A stretch of 10,495 nt of DNA from CAIKAP01 sp964574605 (lineage in GTDB: Bacteria > Verrucomicrobiota > Verrucomicrobiia > Palsa-1439): contig CAZNOK010000186.1 in NCBI GenBank assembly GCA_964574605.1, positions 1 through 10,495 on the forward strand, read 5' to 3'. The translations under genes and the position numbers were made by a program. The notes below the pieces were generated by a model that did no database searches, had not been told where the DNA came from, and saw only the letters and a list, made by a program, of their open reading frames with translations. Positions 1 to 5,077 of this stretch are shown piece after piece (position 1 is the first letter of the stretch; every line of letters starts with the position of its first letter).

Positions 1-1
1 G

Positions 2-9
2 TCACCTCC
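2..9 (-). promoter_or_regulatory. Strong Shine-Dalgarno for a gene beyond the left edge
   Basis: The minus strand here reads GGAGGTGA, an eight-base match to the complement of the 16S rRNA 3' tail. It lies 11 nt past the HNH gene's stop codon, and no start codon fits inside the window, so the gene it serves must begin a few bases past the edge. This implies the phage-type operon continues leftward. The match is seen directly; the existence of the next gene is inferred. Confidence 0.6.
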
Positions 10-20
10 CGGCTCTCTTG

Positions 21-302
21 TCACGCGTAGGCCACTGTCGCGTACCCGCGCCGGCGTTGCTCCATCACCACTCCAATGAACGCCTGCCACTCCTTCGGAT
101 GCCGGTGGAGGTAGTCGTGATGCGGGCGGCACAAGGTCACGCCATTGGGCACGAACAACGCCAGATCACGGTTGGCGCGGCGGCTGATGATGTGCGCCGC
201 GTCAAGGTTGTGATTCTGTCCGCAGTTCGGGAACTGACAGGTGAAGTCGTCACGCAACAGTACCTGCTGCGTCCATTCCGTGATGTTGTGTGCGTTGTTC
301 AT
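21..302 (-). CDS. Small HNH endonuclease (phage-type)
   Basis: A 93-residue protein with the HNH nuclease layout. A C-x4-C pair (Cys22, Cys27) is followed by DAAHI with the likely catalytic His37, then the Asn of VPNG (about residue 53), then C-x2-HH (Cys58, His61/His62), which completes the metal site. HNH proteins of this size cut DNA and are common in phage genomes, often near packaging genes; the target here is unknown. The ATG lies 1 nt past the stop of the upstream RusA-like gene (TAACATG), and its G-rich ribosome binding site (about 309-316) lies inside that gene's end, so the two are probably translationally coupled. The protein is little more than the HNH core. A restriction or homing role is also possible but not supported by what is visible. 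Confidence 0.85.
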   Translation of the reverse strand: MNNAHNITEWTQQVLLRDDFTCQFPNCGQNHNLDAAHIISRRANRDLALFVPNGVTLCRPHHDYLHRHPKEWQAFIGVVMEQRRRGYATVAYA

Positions 303-303
303 G

Positions 304-810
304 TTACTTCACCCCCTTCGTCAGCGTGATCACCACGCCACACCCGGCCACCTCTTCAAACTCCTTGCGGGCGTGCAGTTCCACGATGCGGCTGTCGTTG
401 GTGTACAGGGCGGCGTCCTGCAGGGCGTCTTCGACGGCCCGGACCAGCTTGGAGAGATCGGGCTTCACCGCGGGCACATCGAATTGCGGCACCTTCGGTC
501 TCGGCATCACAAAGAGCAAGTGCAGGCTGACCGGTTCGTCAGCGACTGGCCATTGGGCCGTGGCGGCGGCAGCGCGGGCCGTTTCCGTGACGCGGTCCCG
601 CCAGTCTTTCAGTTCGGTCCGCGCCATGCGGTTGCCCGATTCCACCAGGGCGGCCCGGCCGGTGTAGTACCAGCGTCCTGCCGCATCCTTGGCGCGGATC
701 GCAAAGGCGATCTTGGAGCCTTGCGACTTGGGAATCCCGTAAACCATAAAGCGCAGCGTGTTGGTTTGCGGTACAACGGGCGTATCCTGACTGACTGAGG
801 CTGTATTCAC
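304..810 (-). CDS. RusA-like Holliday junction resolvase
   Basis: A 168-residue protein of the RusA/YqaN family, dimeric nucleases that cut four-way DNA junctions, usually carried by phages. An N-terminal strand with VYGIPKSQGSK (residues 23-33) matches the family opening, and the signature KPDLSKLVRAVEDAL spans 116-130, followed by NDSRIVEL (138-145) and Lys149. Against E. coli RusA, Asp118 and Asp139 align with the essential Asp70 and Asp91, but the position of Asp72 is Ser120 and that of Lys76 is Arg124. Activity may therefore be altered. The start is GTG at 808-810, chosen because AAGGAG sits 6 nt upstream. Residues 1-18 are a non-conserved extension, so Met22 is a weaker alternative. It is the first visible gene of the leftward phage-type operon. 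The family call is secure; catalytic competence is not. Confidence 0.88.
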   Translation of the reverse strand: MNTASVSQDTPVVPQTNTLRFMVYGIPKSQGSKIAFAIRAKDAAGRWYYTGRAALVESGNRMARTELKDWRDRVTETARAAAATAQWPVADEPVSLHLLFVMPRPKVPQFDVPAVKPDLSKLVRAVEDALQDAALYTNDSRIVELHARKEFEEVAGCGVVITLTKGVK

Positions 811-830
811 AGCGGTCTCCTTTGACCGCT
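811..830 (-). promoter_or_regulatory. Hairpin with the RusA gene's ribosome binding site in its loop
   Basis: AGCGGTC (811-817) and GACCGCT (824-830) form a perfect 7-bp stem with a 6-nt loop. On the minus strand the loop reads AAAGGA, and the stem closes 0 nt before the GTG start, so the Shine-Dalgarno is held in a loop directly next to the start codon. This could expose the site or hinder ribosome loading. The pairing is seen directly; a regulatory effect is inferred. Confidence 0.45.
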
Positions 831-969
831 ATCTTGTCCACTGGCGTCATGCCAGCCGACTCAAGCGGACGCCCCCGTCCGCTCGCCGCTCCCGTTTAGG
901 CGGCGGTGCCGTTTCCGTCGCCGTTAAGAACGGGTGTCAAGGAGGAACGGAAGGCATCGCAAGCGTGGC

Positions 970-1010
970 CTATCACAACGAGAACGCCGCAGGCGTTTTG
1001 GTTGTGATGG
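970..1010. repeat. Long two-part hairpin
   Basis: ATCACAAC (972-979) pairs with GTTGTGAT (1001-1008) over 8 bp. AACGCC (983-988) then pairs with GGCGTT (992-997) over 6 bp around a GCA loop. The 3x3 internal loop between them can be partly closed by an A-T and a G-T pair, giving an arm of roughly 16-18 bp. No U-tract follows on either strand, so it is not a typical intrinsic terminator. Candidate roles are a structured RNA, a protein-binding site or a mobile-element end. Confidence 0.5.
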
Positions 1011-1190
1011 TGAACATCACCGTCTGCAAAGCGAAGCGGCGGCAGTGCGCGGGTTCCACCGTGCGCGTCGTCTCGTCATGGTGGGTTCCGCGCGGTGCCG
1101 TTGCAGTCGGTCTAATGAGAAAAGGAATCGGCCACGCTGAGAAGCAGCCGTAGCATCCTTGAAGGCGATACAATGGGGCGCCTGCTGAGG

Positions 1191-1265
1191 CGAGCGAGCG
1201 GAGTGCGTCTCGGACGCACGTAGCCTAATGAAACAACAATTCGCACCTGCGAGAGTCCGAAGGAC
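1191..1265. repeat. Cluster of short palindromes, possible dispersed extragenic repeat
   Basis: Two similar units follow each other. The first contains a perfect 7-bp stem with a TCG loop (1203-1219). The second contains GTCC-GAA-GGAC (1255-1265). Both are flanked by GCGAG/GAGCGAG words. The layout resembles repetitive extragenic palindromes, but one copy in one window cannot show dispersal. Confidence 0.3.
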
Positions 1266-1344
1266 GAGCCGTTATTCTGCGAAGAACTTCTGAGAGATTT
1301 GGAGATTTACTGACTGAAAGAGTAAAGAGATTTTGAAATTTGGC

Positions 1345-1381
1345 GCAGGGGTGAAGAAGAACTCATCCTCCTCACCCCTGC
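1345..1381 (-). terminator. Possible terminator downstream of rnpB
   Basis: GCAGGGGTGA (1345-1354) and TCACCCCTGC (1372-1381) form a perfect 10-bp stem that begins 17 nt past the 3' end of rnpB. Further in, several more bases can pair around a 7-nt loop. On the minus strand the stem is followed by an A/T-rich stretch (GCCAAATTTCAAAATC) rather than a clean U-run, so termination is plausible but not textbook. It may instead be a processing or stability hairpin. Confidence 0.55.
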
Positions 1382-1398
1382 ATGGTACTACCACATTT

Positions 1399-1746
1399 GG
1401 AAGGGCCGTAAGCCAGATTCTGTTTTGATAGCCATTTGTCTGTGCGACCTATACCCGCGGCTGTTTACCCCGCCGAAGCGGGGCTGGTGGTGCGGGCCAC
1501 ACCGTCGCCGCCTATTTGGTCTTGCTTCCGACGGGGTTTGCCGTGCCTCCTTGATTACTCTCGGAGCGGTGAGCTTTTACCTCGCCATTTCACCCGTTCC
1601 TCGAATCGCTTCGAGGTGGTTTGTTTTCTGTGGCACTGTCCGTCTCCCGACATTACGTTGGGATCCCCCGCTTGCGCGGGGCGTCGCGCCCTGTGGAGTC
1701 TGGACTTTCCTCCCCGGCTTTCGCCGCAGCGGCTATCCGCCCTTCC
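1399..1746 (-). ncRNA. rnpB: RNase P RNA, bacterial class A
   Basis: This is the catalytic RNA of RNase P, which cuts the 5' leader from precursor tRNAs together with the RnpA protein. Read on the minus strand, the ends GGAAGGGC and GCCCTTCC pair perfectly as helix P1. The conserved 5' block GAGGAAAGTCC follows (about 1706-1716), then CAGTGCCACAGAAA, the GGTGAAATGG/GGTAAAAGCTCACCG core, GGAAGCAAGACCAAATAG, and near the 3' end TAGGTCGCACAGACAAATGG and ACAGAATCTGGCTTAC. Its length of about 348 nt is normal for class A. The mature 5' end lies only 10 nt past the stop codon of the zinc-ribbon gene. Ends are placed from P1 and may be off by a few bases. Confidence 0.96.
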
Positions 1747-1756
1747 AAAGAACAAG

Positions 1757-2464
1757 TCACTGCGCCTGCCAATATAGGATGCGACCGCAATAGTCGCAAC
1801 TCACCACTTCGCCGCCATCCTTGGCGTCGTGGACAGCCTGCGGCGGCAGGTTCAGGTGACAGCCGCCGCAATTGCCGTGCAGGATCGGGACAATCGCGCA
1901 ATCGCCTTTGCTCTTCATCAGGCGGTCGTAGCGCGCCAACAAGTCCGTGTCGGCCTGCCCAGCCAGCGTCTTGCGTTCCGCCCGCAACTGCGCCAATTCC
2001 TTCTCCGCCGCCTGCACGCGCTTCTTCAAATCCGCTTGTTCAGTCTCGCCCTTGACAGTGATTTCCTTCAGTTGCGCCTGCTCCTGCTTCAACAACGGCT
2101 GGAGCTGCTCCGTCTTCTCCATCAACCCCAACTCCACATCTTCGAGATGCACGATCTCCTGTTCGACGTTGTTGATCTCCTTGAGCAACGCCTGATACTC
2201 GGCGTTCGATTTGATCTGGTTGAGTTGGACGCGATACTTCGTGATCTGGGTGCGCTTGGTGTCGGCCTCGACTTCGAGTTTCTTGCGGTCCGCCTCAATC
2301 TGCTTCAGTTGTTGTTTGGCCGCTTCCAGCCGCGCCGACTCGTCCTGCACGCGTTTCTGCACGGCAGCGATCTCGTGTGGAATCCGCGCCGCCTCCGCCT
2401 TCAACGAGGCAATGCGACGGTCGCGATCCTGCAATACGAGAAGATGTTCAAGAGATGCCAACAT
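1757..2464 (-). CDS. Coiled-coil protein with C-terminal C4 zinc ribbon
   Basis: A 235-residue cytoplasmic protein. Residues 1-170 are charged, heptad-rich and mostly helical, predicting a long antiparallel coiled coil. The C-terminus has two CxxC pairs (Cys199/Cys202 and Cys223/Cys226) in the family-typical contexts GNCGGCHLNLPPQ and CDYCGRILYW. This is the C4-type zinc-ribbon family (formerly DUF164), which includes Chlamydia CT398/CdsZ and Helicobacter HP0958/FlgZ. Characterised members act as adaptors, for example in secretion or flagellar systems or with RpoN, but the role of the typical non-flagellated homologue is unknown. It follows ribE by 33 bp and ends 10 nt before rnpB, so it is probably the last protein gene of the rib operon. 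No good ribosome binding site sits at the usual distance from its ATG. The last codons appear to contain the rnpB promoter. Confidence 0.9.
   Translation of the reverse strand: MLASLEHLLVLQDRDRRIASLKAEAARIPHEIAAVQKRVQDESARLEAAKQQLKQIEADRKKLEVEADTKRTQITKYRVQLNQIKSNAEYQALLKEINNVEQEIVHLEDVELGLMEKTEQLQPLLKQEQAQLKEITVKGETEQADLKKRVQAAEKELAQLRAERKTLAGQADTDLLARYDRLMKSKGDCAIVPILHGNCGGCHLNLPPQAVHDAKDGGEVVSCDYCGRILYWQAQ
1771..1799 (-). promoter_or_regulatory. Probable rnpB promoter inside the zinc-ribbon gene
   Basis: On the minus strand, TTGCGA (1794-1799, 4/6 to TTGACA) is separated by exactly 17 bp from TATATT (1771-1776, 5/6 to TATAAT). The predicted transcript would start about 17 nt before the mature 5' end of rnpB, so a short leader would need trimming. 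Both boxes lie in the last codons of the zinc-ribbon gene, close to its second CxxC pair. The boxes are seen; their use is inferred. Confidence 0.5.
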
Positions 2465-2497
2465 GGACGCGCAGTCTAGCTTTCGATTCCTCGCATG

Positions 2498-3094
2498 TCA
2501 ACCGCGCCGCCCGGCAAAGAACTTCTCCAGATATTTCGCCAGCATATCTGCTTCCAAATTCACCCGCTGGCCGCGCCGTCGTGTCCGCAGGTTGGTGATC
2601 TCGTGCGTGTGCGGGATGATCCAAATCCGAAACCAGTTTCGCCCGAACGCCGCCACTGTCAAACTGATGCCGTCCACCGAAATCGAGCCTTTCTCGACGA
2701 TGTACCTCATGATCGCCGCCGGCGCACTCACCTCCAACACATAATCCGTTCCCGACTTCTCGTAGCGGCGCACCACACCCGTGCCGTCCACATGGCCTTG
2801 CACAAAATGGCCGTCAAGCCGACCATCGGCGCGCAACGGTCGCTCCAAGTTCACGAGGCCGCCAGAAGTCAACTCGCCGAAGTTCGTGCGTTTCATCGTC
2901 TCGTTGAGGACATCGAAGCGCAACAAGCTGCCGCGCTTCGCCGCCACCGTCAGGCACGCGCCATTCACGGCGATGCTGTTGCCGACGCGCAACGCGCGCC
3001 CGACCGTTTTCGGCCGCACGGAAAGCTCGGTGGACTCCGGTCCTTGCTGGATGCGCTCGACGACACCCGTTTCTTCGACAATTCCGGTGAACAT
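2498..3094 (-). CDS. ribE: Riboflavin synthase, alpha chain
   Basis: This enzyme makes riboflavin and 5-amino-6-ribitylaminouracil from two 6,7-dimethyl-8-ribityllumazine molecules, the last step of riboflavin synthesis, in the cytoplasm as a trimer. At 198 residues it has the normal length and the internal duplication of the family. The N-terminal barrel starts MFTGIVEETG and contains SIAVNGACLTV (40-50). The second barrel starts near VQGHVDGTG (98-106) and contains SISVDGISLTV (137-147) and the IPHT segment (160-163). The C-terminus NLEADMLAKYLEK forms the trimer helix in known structures. AAGGTG lies 5 nt upstream of the ATG. It sits 32 bp after the kinase gene and two genes after ribD, consistent with one rib operon. 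The lumazine synthase (ribH) and ribBA genes are not in the window. Confidence 0.96.
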   Translation of the reverse strand: MFTGIVEETGVVERIQQGPESTELSVRPKTVGRALRVGNSIAVNGACLTVAAKRGSLLRFDVLNETMKRTNFGELTSGGLVNLERPLRADGRLDGHFVQGHVDGTGVVRRYEKSGTDYVLEVSAPAAIMRYIVEKGSISVDGISLTVAAFGRNWFRIWIIPHTHEITNLRTRRRGQRVNLEADMLAKYLEKFFAGRRG

Positions 3095-3126
3095 GAGCGC
3101 ACCTTACAAAGTCGGCGTCGGATTGT

Positions 3127-4008
3127 CTAGCATTGAGGCAGCAACCGCCGCACGTCTCCCATCCGAACCACGCCCGAAGTTTCCGTCAACGCATTCGCTG
3201 CGCCACAAGCCACACCGAGACGGATCGCCTCCTTCAATCCTCGCCCCTTTTGCAGCGCCGCGACGATCCCAGCCAACATCGAGTCGCCCGAACCGATCGG
3301 GTTAAGCGATTTCACGCGCGGCGGTTGCACCTGCCAGCGTCCCCGGCCGTAGAACGCAAGCACCGGCTTCGCGCCTTGCGTAATCACTACGCGTTCTGCG
3401 CCCAGCTTCACCAACGCAGCCACGCCGCCTTTGCCGGTTGCCGCCGCAAGTTCCCCGCGATTAATCTTCACCAACATCGGGCGCTCCCGCACTGCCCCCA
3501 TCAACTGCGCCCGTTGCATATCCACCGCCAACGGCACGTCGCGCTCGTGCGCTGCTCTCGCCAAGCGCGCGGAGAAATCATCGCCGCACCCGCGCGGCAC
3601 TGTCCCGATCAACACCAATATCTCCGCCCGTCGCAACTCATCGTGAAACGCGCGCAATACCGCCTTCACCTCCGGCGATCCCATCGCCCGCGATTCCTCC
3701 ACCAACTCCGTCACCATGCCGCCACCGATCAACGTCTGACACAACCGTGTTTCTTCGCGCACCGGCACAATCCGCGCGCTCACGCCATCTGCCGCCAACG
3801 CCCGTCGGAACAACTCCCCGCGCCGTCCGCCGGCCACCGTCAGCAACCGCACTCTCGCGCCGAGCGTCGTCAGCACACGCGCCGTGTTCGTGCCCTTGCC
3901 GGCGGCTGTCTCGATCACCCGTCGCACGCGGTTCACCTCGCCCGGTCGAAACTCATCAAACAACAACGTTCGTTGCCACGCCGGTGAAAGGCTCACAACC
4001 AAGATCAT
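3127..4008 (-). CDS. PfkB-family sugar-phosphate kinase, 1-phosphofructokinase/LacC-like
   Basis: A 293-residue PfkB-family kinase, which transfers ATP phosphate to a sugar or sugar phosphate. The N-terminus MILVVSLSPAWQRTL resembles the FruK/LacC subgroup opening. The first signature AAGKGTNTARVLTTLG is at 35-50, the FruK-like LIGTVPRG at 133-140, and the second signature NPIGSGDSMLAG at 236-247, with Asp242 as the catalytic base. The NPxGSGD form, rather than DTxGAGD, is typical of 1-phosphofructokinase and tagatose-6-phosphate kinase. Its ATG overlaps the ribD stop (ATGA), so it is translated with ribD, and ribE follows 32 bp later. No fructose PTS genes are nearby, so the fructose-1-phosphate role is doubtful here and the true substrate is open. 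I therefore withhold the name fruK. Confidence 0.88.
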   Translation of the reverse strand: MILVVSLSPAWQRTLLFDEFRPGEVNRVRRVIETAAGKGTNTARVLTTLGARVRLLTVAGGRRGELFRRALAADGVSARIVPVREETRLCQTLIGGGMVTELVEESRAMGSPEVKAVLRAFHDELRRAEILVLIGTVPRGCGDDFSARLARAAHERDVPLAVDMQRAQLMGAVRERPMLVKINRGELAAATGKGGVAALVKLGAERVVITQGAKPVLAFYGRGRWQVQPPRVKSLNPIGSGDSMLAGIVAALQKGRGLKEAIRLGVACGAANALTETSGVVRMGDVRRLLPQC

Positions 4009-4976
4009 TCCACATCACCCTCGAATACGATCTCCGCGCCGATTTGTCGCCATGCGCCACGCACCGTCGTCGCCTTCGCGACGCGTGCGCTCCCGGCGAT
4101 CACCTTCGGCGCAAAGAAGAACGCCACCTTGTCAACCAAGCCGGCATCGAAGGCGACACCCAGCAACGTCGGGCCGCCTTCAATCAGCACGCTCGTGATT
4201 CCCAATCGTCCCAGTTTCAGCAACACCGCCCGCAGATTTCGCGTCGTAAAATGAAGCGTCCGATTCCCGTGAGCATCGGTGAACACTTTGGCGGTTCGCG
4301 GACATCGTCCTACCACAACCCGACACGGCTGCTTGCCGCGCACACCGTGCCGCAACGTCAACCGCGGATCGTCCTTGATGACAGTATTTCCGCCGACCAT
4401 GATCGCGTCCACGCCGGCTCGCAGCTTGTGCGCTTCGCGGCGCGCGGCCTCGCTGGTGATCCATTTCGAGTCACCGGTGCGCGTTGACATTTTGCCATCA
4501 AGGCTCAACGCCGCTTTCGCAATGACCAACGGCAGGCCTGTCGTGATCCATTTATTGAACGCTGCGTTCAACGCGGCCGCCTCTTCCGCAAGCAGGCCGG
4601 CCTCAACCCGAATCCCCGCCCGTCGCAGCAACCGCAGGCCGCGTCCGCTGTGTTTCGGGTTCGGATCCGTTGCCGCGACCACGACACGGCGTATGCCAGC
4701 CGCGATGATGGCATCCGTACACGGTGGCGTGCGTCCGTGGGTGCAACACGGTTCAAGCGTAACGTAAAGGGTCGCACCACGGGCGTTGACACCCCGCAGC
4801 GCATTGATCTCCGCATGCGCCTTGCCCGCGCGTTTGTGCCACCCCTCGCCGACGATCCTGCCGCCGCGCACCAACACCGCGCCGACGGCTGGGTTGGGAC
4901 TGGTCTTGCCGACACCGCGTCGCGCGAGCGCCAGCGCGCGCCGCATGAACCGCTCATCTTGTGCGTTGAAGCTCAC
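4005..4976 (-). CDS. ribD: Bifunctional riboflavin deaminase/reductase RibD
   Basis: RibD performs two steps of riboflavin synthesis: deamination of the pyrimidine made from GTP, then NADPH-dependent reduction of its ribose to ribityl. From the chosen GTG start the protein has 323 residues. The deaminase domain shows PNPAVGAVLV, the HAE motif (His54, Glu56) and EPCCTHGRTPPC, whose Cys77 and Cys86 complete the zinc site. The reductase domain starts near residue 148 with IAKAALSLDGKM, then GDSKWITS, VGGNTVIKDDPRLT and LIEGGPTLLG. The reductase middle looks about 30 residues shorter than in E. coli RibD. The open frame extends to a TTG at 5063, but GTG at 4974-4976 gives the usual 10-residue lead before the conserved FMRRAL; ATG at 4944-4946 is an alternative. 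No clear ribosome binding site decides this. Its stop overlaps the kinase start. Confidence 0.92.
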   Translation of the reverse strand: MSFNAQDERFMRRALALARRGVGKTSPNPAVGAVLVRGGRIVGEGWHKRAGKAHAEINALRGVNARGATLYVTLEPCCTHGRTPPCTDAIIAAGIRRVVVAATDPNPKHSGRGLRLLRRAGIRVEAGLLAEEAAALNAAFNKWITTGLPLVIAKAALSLDGKMSTRTGDSKWITSEAARREAHKLRAGVDAIMVGGNTVIKDDPRLTLRHGVRGKQPCRVVVGRCPRTAKVFTDAHGNRTLHFTTRNLRAVLLKLGRLGITSVLIEGGPTLLGVAFDAGLVDKVAFFFAPKVIAGSARVAKATTVRGAWRQIGAEIVFEGDVE

Positions 4977-5019
4977 AGGTGGCAGGATAACGGTTCCACT
5001 GCGCGAATCAAACTTTCTC

Positions 5020-5048
5020 TTGCATTCGGTGAACCCTGTCGCTAATAG
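5020..5048 (+). promoter_or_regulatory. Weak candidate promoter for the porin gene
   Basis: TTGCAT (5020-5025) and TAATAG (5043-5048) are spaced by exactly 17 bp. Each box matches only three of six consensus positions. The predicted start would give a leader of about 20-25 nt before the porin's AGGA site. Position and spacing are right, but the match is weak and could be chance. Confidence 0.25.
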
Positions 5049-5077
5049 TCCAGCTCGTTTCAACCCTCAGGAAAATC

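Larger units (their letters stand above)
831..1344. other. Non-coding stretch with hairpins between the phage-type genes and rnpB
   Basis: I find no convincing gene here. Short open frames at 934-1173 match no family I know and lack well-placed start signals. The stretch contains short perfect palindromes: CTGGC/GCCAG (841-855), GCGGACG/CGTCCGC (865-882), a long hairpin at 970-1010, GTGCGTC/GACGCAC (1203-1219) and GTCC/GGAC (1255-1265). From about 1280 to 1340 the plus strand becomes purine-rich and lower in GC than its surroundings, with repeated GAGATTT words. No tRNA or tmRNA is recognisable. It could hold a phage-side control region, a dispersed repeat or an unannotated small RNA. Confidence 0.5.

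Noticed and set aside
934..1173. Short open frames on both strands in the gap, with a strong AAGGAGG at 939-945
   Set aside because: No ATG, GTG or TTG lies at a usable distance from the AAGGAGG, the frames match nothing known, and the strong hairpin at 970-1010 runs through them.
1141..1396. A tmRNA, tRNA or 6S RNA in the gap
   Set aside because: No tRNA-like arms, no CCA-type end, no tag-peptide frame and no 6S-like bubble are visible.
1..1398. Attachment repeat matching the rnpB 3' end
   Set aside because: I saw no second copy of the rnpB 3' terminal sequence in the left part of the window; any partner site would lie outside.
3133..3987. A 284-codon plus-strand frame opposite the PfkB kinase
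   Set aside because: Composition is dominated by Arg, His, Gln and Pro with no recognisable domain, as expected of a shadow of the real gene.
4977..5077. An FMN riboswitch upstream of ribD
   Set aside because: The intergenic space is about 100 bp, too short for the element, and the conserved FMN aptamer words are absent.
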